Source of the DNA: Flavobacterium marginilacus | GTDB taxonomy: Bacteria > Bacteroidota > Bacteroidia > Flavobacteriales > Flavobacteriaceae | Length of the DNA: 64,000 nucleotides | NCBI RefSeq assembly: GCF_026870155.1 | Contig: NZ_CP113975.1 | Span: 620,001 to 684,000 of the forward strand | Reading direction: 5' to 3' | Shown: positions 8,936-19,033 of the stretch, piece by piece | Position numbering within the stretch: the first letter of the stretch is position 1 | Layout: each line of letters starts with the position of its first letter | Program-made: the position numbers and the translations under genes | Notes under the pieces: generated by a model | Databases searched by the model: none | What the model was told of the DNA's origin: nothing | Seen by the model: only the letters and a program-made list of their open reading frames with translations

Positions 8936-8975
8936 CCCTTTACTAAAACGTAATAGTTTTGGTAAAGGGTTTTTT
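8936..8975 (+). terminator. Strong Rho-independent terminator after GH28
   Basis: A 14-bp stem (8936-8949 with 8956-8969, one G-T pair), a 6-nt loop and six T. It separates the 3341-8865 operon from susC. It fills the first part of the 320-bp gap 8866-9185; the rest carries the susC promoter. Confidence 0.85.
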
Positions 8976-9093
8976 AATGGTGTAAAATTTAAAATAATAC
9001 AGTTATATGGTTAGTATAATGTGAATTATTCAGTTTTGGATTAAGCAGTTTATTTTTGTTTTTTTTATTGAATATTTAAAAATAATAGCATAG

Positions 9094-9140
9094 TACAGGA
9101 TGCTACAGGATACGGCGTCAAAAGTGTTTCTATAATTTTA
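9094..9140 (+). promoter_or_regulatory. susC promoter: tandem TACAGGAT repeat and -7 box
   Basis: Two exact copies of TACAGGAT (9094-9101 and 9104-9111) lie 10 bp apart. TAATTTTA (9133-9140), one base off the TAnnTTTG consensus, begins 29 bp after the second copy. The susC ATG is at 9186. This is the clearest example of the locus-wide motif. Confidence 0.75.
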
Positions 9141-9185
9141 TGAAATAAATAACAGTTTTCTTTTACGAACTAATAAGTCAAAATT

Positions 9186-12100
9186 ATGTTTATGAGATTA
9201 AAATTTAGTTGCCAAGAGTCAGCAGGTAAAATTGTTTTGCTGCTTTGTATGTTTTTTTCCTTTGGGTGCATACATGCACAGAATAAGATTAAAGGTACGG
9301 TTAAGGATGTTGCTGGATTAGCTGTTCCCGGAGTAAGCGTAACTCAAAAGGGTACAAAAAATATAGTTGATACCGACATGGAAGGAAATTATACAATTGA
9401 TTTGCAGGACAACGGACAGCATGTCTTGATTTTTACTTCGATTGGATTTAAAAGAGCAGAAGAGGCTGTTCAGGGCAGAACCACAATTAATGTGGTTTTA
9501 GCAGAAGATAATCAGGTTCTGGAAGAAGTAACCGTAATTGGTTATGGTACTCAAAAGAAAAAATTGACTACTGGTGCAATGTCATCTCTTAAAACAGAAA
9601 GTTTTGCAGAAAGACCTATTTCAAGAGTTGACCAAGGATTAATCGGGCAGGTAGCCGGAGTGAGAGTAAAAACGACATCAGGTTTGCCAGGTCAGCCCTT
9701 TAGTGTTGAAATTCGTGGGGGAGGATCTATTACGGCTGGAAATGAGCCGTTGTATGTACTTGATGGATTTCCTATTTATACAGAACCATCAAATGCAAAC
9801 GGAGGTTTTTCAAACGGAAGTCCATTAGATAATATTAACCCAAATGATATTGCTTCTATTGAAGTTTTAAAGGATGCCGCCGCAGCTTCAATTTATGGTT
9901 CAAGAGCTTCTAATGGAGTTATTCTAATTACTACTAAAAAAGGAAAATTAGGAAAAACAAAATTTACTTTTAATACATACGGCGGTATTAATAAAGAAGC
10001 GAATAGAGTAGATATGCTGTCTTCCCAGCAATGGATTGACAGATCAAAAGTAATGCTTGATGCACAATGGGCTGCTTCTGGTATTGCAGGGGCTTTGGCT
10101 TCACAGACAATGCCGGAAAGGATTGCGGCCTACAATGCAGTATTTCCAACTACACCTTTGAACCAAACAAACGCAAAATATTTTACATATATCTACGATG
10201 CAAGATGGGACATACCAGGTCATCCAGGCTTAGATTATATTGACTGGCAGGATAAAGTTTTTAAGACAGGCGAATTTACTAACTATCAGTTTACGGCTTC
10301 TGGAGCTACAGATGCTGTTAATTATTATGTATCTGCTAATTATCAAAAGAACACAGGCTATATAGTTGGTACAGATTACACCGTTTTTTCTGCCAGAGCC
10401 AATGTCGATATTAAGCTGTCTGATAATTTTAAAATGGGAATCAATTTAGCCCCTTCCTATTCGGTTAAAAATGATCCAGGAGTAGAAGGAAAGGATAATA
10501 CTTTGTTTAAAGCACTTACTGCGACTCCAGTTTTTGAAAGTACTTCAAATGCTGCAGGAGAAAAATATACTACCAGATATGCATGGGGAAGCAGTACGAC
10601 CAATATGCTGAACGCATTAGACAGAACGGGCAGAAATTCAATGTATAGAAATTTAATTTCTACGTATCTTAGTTATCAATTTTTAAAAGGTCTGACCTGG
10701 AAAAGCACGATTAACTTTGATAACTCAGATAATACTTTTGAAGGATATACTCCAAATGAAGTAATAGCTAGTATTAGAGGGACTTATAATACCTATAGAA
10801 GACAGAACATTGTAAATGAAAATACATTGAACTATGATAAATCTTTTGGGAATCATAATTTTAATGTGCTTTTGGGGCAGTCTTTCAACTCTTATGAAAT
10901 TACAAAGTCTACTTTGGCATCAGGAGCTTTGTATAATAGTTCCAGTATAGAAACACTGCCTGCAGGATCTATTGGAAGTACAAGCGGAGAGAAAAACACA
11001 CTGCTTTCTTATTTTGCAAGATTACAATATAATTTCAAAGAGAAATATTTACTTTCTTCCAGTATAAGAAATGATGGTTCTTCAAAATTTGGAAGCGAAA
11101 GACGCTGGGGAACATTTTATTCTTTGTCTTTAGGCTGGAGAATCAAGAAAGAATCATTTTTGGATAATGTTGATTGGTTAAGCGATTTAAAATTGAGAGC
11201 AAGTCTTGGAACTAATGGAAGTAATAATATTGGAAGCTACGCCTGGCGTTCTACATTAGCAACATATAACTATTCTATTGGCGGTGCAGCTGCTATAGGG
11301 CAGGGAGTTTTAGGAATTGCAAACCCTGAGTTACACTGGGAAGAATCAAAAAGTATTGATCTTGGTTTGGATTTTTCATTCTTAAAAAACAGAATTTCTG
11401 GAACCTTTGAAATGTATAGAAAAGACAACAGTGATTTATTGTTAAGAGTTCCTGTACCGACTGCATCAGGATTCCCTAGTTACCTGACTAATATTGGTGA
11501 AGTGCAGAATCAAGGGTGGGAGTTTGAGTTAAATACAGTAAATGTCGCCGTTAAAGATTTTCAATGGAAGACTTCGGCTAATATCAGCCATAACGAAAAT
11601 AAAGTAGTAGCATTAGGTCCAGACCAAACTAAAATTGAAATCAGCAATAGTTTTGACGGCGGAGTGCCTTTTATAAAATTAGAAGTTGGTAAACCAATGT
11701 ATACCATCTTTGGTTTACAGCAAAATGGCGTTATAACACAAGCTGATATTGACAAAGGAGGGACTACCATTGGCGGTAAAAGTTTAGTTTTAGGCGATCC
11801 TAGATATATAGATCAAAATGGAGATGGAAAGATAAATTCAGGAGACCGTGTTGATTTGGGGAATCCGACACCAAAATTCACTTGGGGTATAACGAATGAC
11901 TTCAAATACAAAGACTTTGATTTAAGCATATTGGTTCAAGGTCAAAACGGAGGTACTGTTTATGGACTGACAGGAAGAGCAATTGACAGGACTGGAATGG
12001 GACAGGTTGAAAATTCATTAGACGTAGATCCTGCAGTAAGAGGAAACTGGAGAACTACTTTTGGATATCAGGCAAATTCGGATTGGCTGTATAAATCAGA

Positions 12101-12356
12101 TTATATTAGTGTTAGAAGTATATCTGTAGGATATAATCTAAAAGAAGCAGTGAAAAACATAAAGCGTATTGATAACATTAGACTTTATGTTACAGGAGAA
12201 AATTTATTCTATAGAAATAAATATAAAGTAGGTTTTAATCCTGAAGCGATTAATACTTCAGGAAGTTCAAATAGTGATTTTGCTGTTCCTGTAGATTATG
12301 GAGGAGCTCCTTTGGCAAAATCAGTTGTTTTAGGTGTTAACATTAATTTTAATTAA
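9186..12356 (+). CDS. SusC-like TonB-dependent oligosaccharide transporter
   Basis: 1056 residues: signal peptide to about 31 (HAQ), a carboxypeptidase-regulatory beta-sandwich at about 35-110 (KIKGTVKDVAGLAVPGVSV), the SusC-specific VIGYGTQKKKLTTGA motif near 118, a plug domain at about 125-245 (DIASIEVLKDAAAASIYGS), and a 22-stranded barrel to the terminal Phe-Asn. Such proteins form the outer-membrane channel of a polysaccharide locus and are powered by TonB. It is coupled to the SusD gene by a 6-bp gap and has its own regulated promoter. A second in-frame ATG at 9192 is an equally possible start. No anti-sigma-interaction domain is evident at the N terminus. Confidence 0.95.
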   Translation: MFMRLKFSCQESAGKIVLLLCMFFSFGCIHAQNKIKGTVKDVAGLAVPGVSVTQKGTKNIVDTDMEGNYTIDLQDNGQHVLIFTSIGFKRAEEAVQGRTTINVVLAEDNQVLEEVTVIGYGTQKKKLTTGAMSSLKTESFAERPISRVDQGLIGQVAGVRVKTTSGLPGQPFSVEIRGGGSITAGNEPLYVLDGFPIYTEPSNANGGFSNGSPLDNINPNDIASIEVLKDAAAASIYGSRASNGVILITTKKGKLGKTKFTFNTYGGINKEANRVDMLSSQQWIDRSKVMLDAQWAASGIAGALASQTMPERIAAYNAVFPTTPLNQTNAKYFTYIYDARWDIPGHPGLDYIDWQDKVFKTGEFTNYQFTASGATDAVNYYVSANYQKNTGYIVGTDYTVFSARANVDIKLSDNFKMGINLAPSYSVKNDPGVEGKDNTLFKALTATPVFESTSNAAGEKYTTRYAWGSSTTNMLNALDRTGRNSMYRNLISTYLSYQFLKGLTWKSTINFDNSDNTFEGYTPNEVIASIRGTYNTYRRQNIVNENTLNYDKSFGNHNFNVLLGQSFNSYEITKSTLASGALYNSSSIETLPAGSIGSTSGEKNTLLSYFARLQYNFKEKYLLSSSIRNDGSSKFGSERRWGTFYSLSLGWRIKKESFLDNVDWLSDLKLRASLGTNGSNNIGSYAWRSTLATYNYSIGGAAAIGQGVLGIANPELHWEESKSIDLGLDFSFLKNRISGTFEMYRKDNSDLLLRVPVPTASGFPSYLTNIGEVQNQGWEFELNTVNVAVKDFQWKTSANISHNENKVVALGPDQTKIEISNSFDGGVPFIKLEVGKPMYTIFGLQQNGVITQADIDKGGTTIGGKSLVLGDPRYIDQNGDGKINSGDRVDLGNPTPKFTWGITNDFKYKDFDLSILVQGQNGGTVYGLTGRAIDRTGMGQVENSLDVDPAVRGNWRTTFGYQANSDWLYKSDYISVRSISVGYNLKEAVKNIKRIDNIRLYVTGENLFYRNKYKVGFNPEAINTSGSSNSDFAVPVDYGGAPLAKSVVLGVNINFN

Positions 12357-12362
12357 AATAAA

Positions 12363-13904
12363 ATGAAAAAATATATTTATTCAGTGGCAGGTGCCTTATT
12401 GATATTTGTACTGGCATCCTGCGAAAACCAATTGGATCAGGTTCCATTGTCTCAAGGGACGACAGATAATTTTTATCAGACTCCAAATGATTTTATTCAG
12501 GCTCGAAATGCTACTTATTCGTATGCTTTTCACGGGGCATCTACTTATGGGTATGCAAATAGAGTACTGAACTTAAGTGAAACCAGATCAGATAATTTGT
12601 ATGCTACTACAACTGCTTCTAGAGACTGGGAGGGAATTAATGGTTTTTTTAGTTCTATCAGCTCCAATTCGATGGTGACAGAGGCTTATTCAACGAATTA
12701 TAGCGCCATATATAAGGCAAATCAATTAATTGAAAAAATTACTGAAAAAGGAGATCAGATTTTTACAGTTCCTGCAGATAAAGCTTCAATGCTTGCTGAA
12801 GCACGCTTTCTTAGAGCATTCTGTTATTTTGACCTGATACGCTGGTTTGGTAAAGTGCCATTAATTGATAAAACCATGACAGCGCAGGAAGTGGCCAAAA
12901 TTGGCAGAGCTCCAATTGCGGATATTTATAAATTAATTATTTCTGATTTAGAACTAGCAATTCCAGATCTCAGTCCGTCTTATGATGCAGCAAATTATGG
13001 TCGCGTGTCAAAATATGGTGCTAAAGCATTATTGGGATTGGTTTACATGACCCGTTCAAGTCCAACTTATGGTATTGATGGTGCAATGCTTGGTGTAAAT
13101 GAATGGGACAAAGCTTATCAGCAGTTAAATGATATTAAAGCAAGCGGATTATTCGTTTTTGGTACTGATTATGCAACGATTTTTAAAACCGAAGGTATTG
13201 CCAATAAAGAAAATGTATTGACAATTCCATATACACAAAGTATTTCTACTTCTGTTGGAGGTAACTTTATGGTGGAAGTAGGATATGAGCCTTATTTTGC
13301 TTCAGTTGGAATAGGATCGGCACAAGGTTCGTTAGAAGGAAGACCAGTATCAACAGAGTTTTTAGCAAAGTTTGACGCAGCTGATAAAAGAAAAACTGAT
13401 GGTATCGCAACAAGTTATACTGTAGCATCTGGCACCTATAAAGGAAGCTATACTTTTCCTGTATTCAAAAAGTATATTGATCCTACAAGATATGGAACTG
13501 GCGGGCGTGAAGACTGGGGAGTTGATTTCATGGTAATTCGTTATACTGATGTTTTAATGTTAATGGCCGAATGTACGCTCCATGGCGGCGGCGGAACTCA
13601 GGCTGATGTGGATGCAATTATGAATAAAGTTAGAACAAGAGCCGGTATTACAGCTAATGCTTCTAATACTACTTTGGATCAGTTATTTGCAGAAAGAAGA
13701 AAAGAATTCTTTTCTGAAGGAACAAGATGGTTTGATTTGATTAGATCTGGTAATGCAGTTACCACAATGAATGCGTGGAGAGCGACAGAAGATAAAGCAA
13801 ACAGAATTCAGACTGTAACAAATAATTCATTGTTATATCCAATACCTTTGCAGGAACTATTGGCTGTTCCAGGATTGTATGAACAAAATCCGGGTTATGA
13901 TTAA
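12363..13904 (+). CDS. SusD/RagB-like glycan-binding outer-membrane lipoprotein
   Basis: 513 residues with a lipobox (VLASC, Cys about 20). RagB/SusD features include AEARFLRAFCYFDLIRWFGKVPL near residue 150, with its TPR-like helices, and the C-terminal FAERRKEFFSEGTRWFDLIRSG with YPIPLQELLAVPGLYEQNPGYD, both nearly universal in the family. It caps the SusC channel and binds the polymer at the cell surface. The gene starts 6 bp after susC and is followed by a terminator, so susCD looks like a two-gene operon. Confidence 0.95.
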   Translation: MKKYIYSVAGALLIFVLASCENQLDQVPLSQGTTDNFYQTPNDFIQARNATYSYAFHGASTYGYANRVLNLSETRSDNLYATTTASRDWEGINGFFSSISSNSMVTEAYSTNYSAIYKANQLIEKITEKGDQIFTVPADKASMLAEARFLRAFCYFDLIRWFGKVPLIDKTMTAQEVAKIGRAPIADIYKLIISDLELAIPDLSPSYDAANYGRVSKYGAKALLGLVYMTRSSPTYGIDGAMLGVNEWDKAYQQLNDIKASGLFVFGTDYATIFKTEGIANKENVLTIPYTQSISTSVGGNFMVEVGYEPYFASVGIGSAQGSLEGRPVSTEFLAKFDAADKRKTDGIATSYTVASGTYKGSYTFPVFKKYIDPTRYGTGGREDWGVDFMVIRYTDVLMLMAECTLHGGGGTQADVDAIMNKVRTRAGITANASNTTLDQLFAERRKEFFSEGTRWFDLIRSGNAVTTMNAWRATEDKANRIQTVTNNSLLYPIPLQELLAVPGLYEQNPGYD

Positions 13905-13943
13905 TATTCATTTTTTTATTAATACTATTATAATTTATAAAAG

Positions 13944-13974
13944 GCTGTTTCGCATTTTGGAAACAGCTTTTTTT
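13944..13974 (+). terminator. Rho-independent terminator after susD
   Basis: GCTGTTTC (13944-13951) pairs with GAAACAGC (13960-13967) around an 8-nt loop, followed by seven T. It separates susCD from the sulfatase gene. Confidence 0.85.
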
Positions 13975-14002
13975 GCAAACTGATTTGTACTTTAATTTTT
14001 TG

Positions 14003-15382
14003 ATGATGAATTCTAAAAAAGTATTTATTTATACAGCTCTAGTGTTTTTAAGCAATCAGGTGATATACGCCCAGCAGAAAAAAGTACCCAAAGAGCAAAA
14101 GCCTAATGTCATTGTGATTATAGCTGATGATGCCGGCTGGAATGATGTTGGCTATAATGGTTCTGAAATAAAAACGCCTAATATTGATAATCTGGCAAAA
14201 AATGGTGTGCAGCTTAACCGTTTTTATGTCAGCCCTACCTGCTCACCTACAAGAGCGGCTCTTCTCACTGGAAGACCTGCCAGCCGCATGGGAATTTTAG
14301 CTCCGATAAGTGATAAAAGTGAATTGAAATTACCTGATTCAATTCCAACTCTGCCTCAATTATTGAAAAAAAACGGATATGAAACCGCGCTTATCGGCAA
14401 ATGGCATTTAGGACTGCAGTTAAACAGCAGCCCAAAAGCATACGGATTTGATTATTCCTATGGTTTTTTGCACGGACAGATTGATCAATACACTCACCGC
14501 TACAAAAATGGCGATCAGAGCTGGTATAGAAATGGAGAATTTATTGATGAAAAAGGGCATACTACCGATTTAGTTACTCAGGAATCGATTAAATGGCTTT
14601 CGGAAATCCGCAATAAAAAGGAGAATTTTTACCTGCAGGTAGCATACAGTGCACCTCATTTTCCTTTGCAGGAAGAAGAGAAATGGAAGATACCTTATAA
14701 TAAAACAGCTAAAGACAGTTCCCGCAGGGATTATGATGCGGCAATGGCGCATTTGGATCACAGCATCGGCATCTTGCTTGATAATTTGAAAAAGCAAAAG
14801 TTAGACGAGAATACCCTTATCATTTTTATGAGTGATAACGGTGCTATGGAAAACTGGGATTCCAGAAAAGAATATGGAGGAATACACAGATCAAATACAA
14901 CTTTGGGAGATAATACGCCACTGCGTGATTGGAAAACTTCAAATTATGAAGGAGCAGTTAGAGTGCCTTGTGTGCTGTATTGGAAAGGCCGTTTAAAAAA
15001 TTATAAAAACTCAGATTATATTTCAGTGATTGATTTTCTGCCTACGATTTTAGGATTAGCCGGTGCTGAAAAATTGCCAAAAACCGTAGAAGGACAGAAT
15101 ATATGGAATGAAGTTTCGGCAAATAAAGAAATTAAAAAACGGCCGATTTATATCCGTGGTCATAAACAGGCCTGTTTAATTCAAAAACCATGGAAACTGA
15201 TTCAAAATCTGCCTTCCAAAAAAGGGATGCCAGATTATGAATTGTTCAATATAGAAAAGGATCCAGAAGAAAAGAATAATGTTCTGCCTCTGAATCAAGA
15301 GATCTTCGGGAAAATGAAGCAGGAACTGGATGTTCAAATAAAGAAAGATCCAAAAATAGCAGAGACGAATAAATCAGAATAA
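14003..15382 (+). CDS. Type I (formylglycine) sulfatase
   Basis: 459 residues from the first ATG; the frame extends to a TTG at 13973, but that falls in the T run of the preceding terminator, so 14003 (or the adjacent ATG at 14006) is preferred. The signature CSPTRAALLTGR fits the C-x-P-x-R consensus whose Cys is matured to formylglycine. The N-terminal IIADDAGWNDVGYNG supplies metal-binding Asp pairs, and KWHLG and FMSDNGAMENW complete the active site. It would be exported and remove sulfate esters from sugars. It is the only sulfatase in the window and lies 15 bp before GH115. No maturase gene is present here. Confidence 0.92.
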   Translation: MMNSKKVFIYTALVFLSNQVIYAQQKKVPKEQKPNVIVIIADDAGWNDVGYNGSEIKTPNIDNLAKNGVQLNRFYVSPTCSPTRAALLTGRPASRMGILAPISDKSELKLPDSIPTLPQLLKKNGYETALIGKWHLGLQLNSSPKAYGFDYSYGFLHGQIDQYTHRYKNGDQSWYRNGEFIDEKGHTTDLVTQESIKWLSEIRNKKENFYLQVAYSAPHFPLQEEEKWKIPYNKTAKDSSRRDYDAAMAHLDHSIGILLDNLKKQKLDENTLIIFMSDNGAMENWDSRKEYGGIHRSNTTLGDNTPLRDWKTSNYEGAVRVPCVLYWKGRLKNYKNSDYISVIDFLPTILGLAGAEKLPKTVEGQNIWNEVSANKEIKKRPIYIRGHKQACLIQKPWKLIQNLPSKKGMPDYELFNIEKDPEEKNNVLPLNQEIFGKMKQELDVQIKKDPKIAETNKSE

Positions 15383-15397
15383 AATAATACAGATATA

Positions 15398-17812
15398 ATG
15401 TTCAAAAGACACCTTTTTTTAATTGCAGTAATTAGTTTTTTAACAGATACAGCCTTTGGCCAAAATGATAAGTCAATTGATTTTTCTATTGTAAAAGCCA
15501 ATGAAACCGCTGCAATATTTATTGATCCAAAAGCAGACAAATTAGTGGTCTGGGCAGTCAATGAACTGGTTTCGGACGTGGAAGAAATTACGGGAAAGAA
15601 ATTAAGTATTGTTACTGCAGACAAAATTTCTCAAAACGGAATATACATTGGTCAGGCTTCAAGTTCTTTATTTCAGTCTAAAAATATTCAAAAAGAATTA
15701 GCCGGTCAATGGGAGAAATTTTATATAAAAAAAGAAAATCAGAACCTGATAATTGCAGGAAGTGACGTCAGAGGAACTGTTTATGCCATTTTTGAAACAG
15801 CAGAACGACTGGGAGTTTCGCCTTGGAAATGGTGGGCTGATGTTAATCCAATTGCCAGAAAAGAACTGGTGCTTCAATTGCCTTCAAAAGGAATAACCGA
15901 AAAGCCGTCAGTGCAGTACAGAGGAATTTTCCTGAATGATGAAGACTGGGGATTACAGCCTTGGGCTGCGAAAACTTTTGAACCCGAAACTGGAGATATA
16001 GGACCAAAAACGAATGAGAAAATATTTCAGCTGCTTTTGAGATTAAAAGCTAATACGATCTGGCCTGCGATGCATCCGTGTACCAAAGGTTTTTTTACCA
16101 TTAACGGAAATAAGGAAATGGCGGAAAAGTATCATATGATAATCGGTTCTTCTCATGCCGAACCCATGCTTCGAAATAATGTCGATGAATGGAAAAAAGA
16201 CTTTGGAGATTATAATTACTTTACAAACAGTAATCAAGTAAATAAATATTGGCAGGACCGTTTAGACGAAATAAAAGCAGCTAATAATGAAGTGGTCATG
16301 ACACTAGGGATGAGAGGCGTTCACGACAGTAAAATGGAAGGCGCCAAAAATACGGAAGAGTCGAAGATAATGGTGGATAAGATAATTGGCGTACAGCGCG
16401 AAATGCTTTCAAATACATTCAAAAAGCCATTAAATGAAATTCCGCAGGTTTTTGTTCCGTATAAAGAAGTGCTGGAATTGTATGATAACGGACTCAAAGT
16501 GCCCGATGATGTTACTCTTGTGTGGCCCGATGATAATTATGGCTACATACGCCGTTTAAGTGATGAAAATGAACAAAAAAGAAGCGGCGGAGGCGGTGTT
16601 TATTATCATCTTAGTTATTGGGGGCGTCCTCATGATTACCTCTGGTTAAGTACTGCACAGCCTGGATTAATTTGGAGCGAAATGTCAAAAGCATACCAAA
16701 ACGGGGCTAAAAAAATGTGGATTGTAAATGTGGGAGATATCAAGCCAGGCGAATATAATATGGAGTTTTTCATGGATTTAGCATGGAATATCAACAGTAT
16801 TCCGTTTGATGGGATTAATAAAAATCTGGAAAAATGGATTTCAAGAGAATTTACGCCAACAATTGCCAGCGAATTGAGTCCTGTAATTGCAGAATACTAC
16901 CGTTTGGCTTTCATCAGAAAACCGGAGTATATGGGCTGGAGCCAGACCGAACCTACAACTCAGATTAAGCCTTCTAACTTTACAAAAGAAGAAATAGAGG
17001 AAAGAATCAAAGCTTATGAGGATTTGGTAAAAAAAGCAGATGATTTATCTTCTTTAATACCTGATGAACGAAAAGATGCCTGGTTTCAATTGGTTGTGTA
17101 TCCTGTAAAAGCGGCAGCCAACATGAATTTTAAATTTCTGTATTGGAATTTGGAAGCGACAGCCAATGATGAGGTTCAAAAACAAAAATACCATAAACAG
17201 GCATCCGAAGCTTATGAGAAAATAAAAGAGCTTACAGCATTTTATAATACAAAAATGAGCGGCGGAAAATGGAATCAGATGATGTCAATGCATCCTCGAA
17301 ATCTTCCTGTTTTTGATTCGGTAGCAAAAAACACAAAGACTTATGAAGCCAATAAAACAAACAGCGCTATTGTAATTCAGGCAAACCAATTTACAGCTTC
17401 AAAAAGCATTGAAAATTATAAATGGCAGTCAATTAATGGTCTTGGTTTTAGTAATAATGCTATGACACTTTTTCCTTTAAACCATCATTATTTTAAGAAA
17501 GATAAACCCGCTGTTTCGTACGAATTTGAAGTTTCAGAGATGGGAGATTATGAGGCCGAAGTACATTTTTTACCAACTCATTCGAATAACTTTGATCAGG
17601 AAGCTGTAATCAGAATAAATGGAAAGGAATCGAAACCATTTTTAATTAATACCAAAGACCGCGATACTATCTGGAAAGAAAATGTATTACGAAACAGTGC
17701 AGTTGTAAAAGTTCCATTTTCGGTTACTGCTGCTAAAAAACAAAATATAACCGTTTTGGTAAATCAGACAGAAATTGTTTTGGACTATATTTCGATAAAA
17801 AGAAAATTATAG
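15398..17812 (+). CDS. GH115 alpha-glucuronidase-like protein
   Basis: 804 residues with a signal peptide (about 1-22). It matches GH115: an N-terminal domain with GTVYAIFETAERLGVSPWKWWADV, the barrel starting at SVQYRGIFLNDEDWGLQPWA (about 170), WPAMHPC, LGMRGVHDSKMEG, VWPDDNYGYIRRLSDENEQKRSGG (about 375) and MWIVNVGDIKPGEYNMEFFMDLAW. A beta-sandwich domain follows from about 700. Known members remove 4-O-methyl-glucuronate or glucuronate from xylan, or from arabinogalactan-type chains. No xylanase is seen here, so glucuronate on a pectic or arabinogalactan side chain is a better guess. It is probably cotranscribed with the sulfatase (15-bp gap). Confidence 0.9.
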   Translation: MFKRHLFLIAVISFLTDTAFGQNDKSIDFSIVKANETAAIFIDPKADKLVVWAVNELVSDVEEITGKKLSIVTADKISQNGIYIGQASSSLFQSKNIQKELAGQWEKFYIKKENQNLIIAGSDVRGTVYAIFETAERLGVSPWKWWADVNPIARKELVLQLPSKGITEKPSVQYRGIFLNDEDWGLQPWAAKTFEPETGDIGPKTNEKIFQLLLRLKANTIWPAMHPCTKGFFTINGNKEMAEKYHMIIGSSHAEPMLRNNVDEWKKDFGDYNYFTNSNQVNKYWQDRLDEIKAANNEVVMTLGMRGVHDSKMEGAKNTEESKIMVDKIIGVQREMLSNTFKKPLNEIPQVFVPYKEVLELYDNGLKVPDDVTLVWPDDNYGYIRRLSDENEQKRSGGGGVYYHLSYWGRPHDYLWLSTAQPGLIWSEMSKAYQNGAKKMWIVNVGDIKPGEYNMEFFMDLAWNINSIPFDGINKNLEKWISREFTPTIASELSPVIAEYYRLAFIRKPEYMGWSQTEPTTQIKPSNFTKEEIEERIKAYEDLVKKADDLSSLIPDERKDAWFQLVVYPVKAAANMNFKFLYWNLEATANDEVQKQKYHKQASEAYEKIKELTAFYNTKMSGGKWNQMMSMHPRNLPVFDSVAKNTKTYEANKTNSAIVIQANQFTASKSIENYKWQSINGLGFSNNAMTLFPLNHHYFKKDKPAVSYEFEVSEMGDYEAEVHFLPTHSNNFDQEAVIRINGKESKPFLINTKDRDTIWKENVLRNSAVVKVPFSVTAAKKQNITVLVNQTEIVLDYISIKRKL

Positions 17813-17971
17813 CAGATTGAATTTTGAAGTCCGCTCTAAAGACATTTTTAGCTGAAAAATTAAAACCAGAGATAGAGACCGGGTAAATAAAGCCAAAATT
17901 TTAGTTTACGGGTAAAATATATCAGAAATAACATCGTTTATAAAAAAACGGGAATTAATTTGTTATGATAG

Positions 17972-18283
17972 ATGGTATTAGTCAGAGATAGTTATAAAAT
18001 TATATATTCGATTATTCTTTTTCTTGTAGCTTTTATGATTTGGGATGAAATTTATCAGGCTCAATTCTTGCCATATGATGAAAATTGGGTAAACTTAATT
18101 ACAGCGTTCCTTATTTCTTTCTGCTCAATTTTTGCATTGATTATTTTATGGTCAAATTATAAAAAAATAATTCTAGCATGTAAATGGCAGACATTACTTT
18201 TTTTAGTGTTTGCCTCACCAACCACTGTTGTTTTTGTTGTCTTTAATTATAAAAGTTTTTTTGGAGCTGTTCTGAGAGTTTAA
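17972..18283 (+). CDS. Small hypothetical membrane protein
   Basis: 103 residues with three hydrophobic stretches (about 10-25, 38-60 and 72-92), consistent with three membrane helices. No family is recognised. It lies 159 bp after GH115 and converges on the minus-strand gene at 18299-18895. Nothing links it to sugar use except position. Confidence 0.6.
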   Translation: MVLVRDSYKIIYSIILFLVAFMIWDEIYQAQFLPYDENWVNLITAFLISFCSIFALIILWSNYKKIILACKWQTLLFLVFASPTTVVFVVFNYKSFFGAVLRV

Positions 18284-18284
18284 A

Positions 18285-18307
18285 AAAGAGTCTGTTTTTT
18301 ACTCTTT
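18285..18307. terminator. Possible bidirectional terminator between convergent genes
   Basis: AAAGAGT (18285-18291) pairs with ACTCTTT (18301-18307) around a T-rich loop. It overlaps the last bases of the minus-strand gene. The stem is short and the T run sits in the loop, so this is tentative. Confidence 0.4.
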
Positions 18308-18895
18308 GATCAATATAATTGTGGCCTTATAACCGGTTCCCACATTCCATTGGCTTGAAGTGATAACAGTTCCTTTGTCATCATAGACTTCAAACTGGGC
18401 GGTATTTGGAGATGCAAAACCTTCGTTTAGTGCTTCAAAATCAATTTTGTTTATACCATCGGTCAGATTTATTTTGAAGCTTTGAAATTCACCGCTCAGG
18501 CTGACTTCGGGCTGAATCATTTTGTCATTCAGGTATATCTTTATTTTATCACCGTCTACAAAGGCAGCATCCCGAAATCGGATGGTAGAAGTAAATGCCT
18601 TCGTTTTAAAACTTCCTAAATATTGATTTTGTCTGTAAAATATACCTTCAGAATTGTTTGGTTTTTTATACAGATAAGGATTTTTAAAAAGCTCTTCGGG
18701 ATTGATCTGATAAGGATCTGGTTTTTTTACAACAGCCACAGCTTCATTTTTTGGCGTAATTTCTCTGGGCGGAATAATTATTTTTTCTTCCGTATTTTTT
18801 GGAGGAATCGGTTTGAATTTAGTTTTATTTCCATCCTGAGCATATCCCTGAAGAGAAATACTAATAACACCAATCAAGAATATTATCCTTTTCAT
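18299..18895 (-). CDS. Hypothetical secreted protein
   Basis: 198 residues from the ATG at 18895; an in-frame ATG at 18910 adds five residues before the signal peptide and is less likely. The signal peptide ends near SLQGYAQ. A Pro/Lys-rich linker (about 25-60) is followed by a predicted beta-rich domain with IRFRDAAFVDGDKIKIYLNDKMI, resembling the secreted beta-sandwich domains common in Bacteroidota. No enzyme motif seen. A short perfect inverted repeat (GTTATAT/ATATAAC, 18923-18943) lies just upstream in its leader. Confidence 0.65.
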   Translation of the reverse strand: MKRIIFLIGVISISLQGYAQDGNKTKFKPIPPKNTEEKIIIPPREITPKNEAVAVVKKPDPYQINPEELFKNPYLYKKPNNSEGIFYRQNQYLGSFKTKAFTSTIRFRDAAFVDGDKIKIYLNDKMIQPEVSLSGEFQSFKINLTDGINKIDFEALNEGFASPNTAQFEVYDDKGTVITSSQWNVGTGYKATIILIKE

Positions 18896-19033
18896 AAGCT
18901 GAAATACCATTAATTAAAAACAGTTATATCTTTTTTATATAACATTTAATTGAGGTATTTATTGCATTATGACAAATCTGCTTCCAAGAAAAAATACATG
19001 AAATAATTTGTAGATTGGAATTAAAAATCTGTT

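Noticed and set aside
13973..14002. Ten-codon N-terminal extension of the sulfatase from a TTG
   Set aside because: The TTG falls in the T run of the susD terminator and the ATG at 14003 starts a standard signal peptide.
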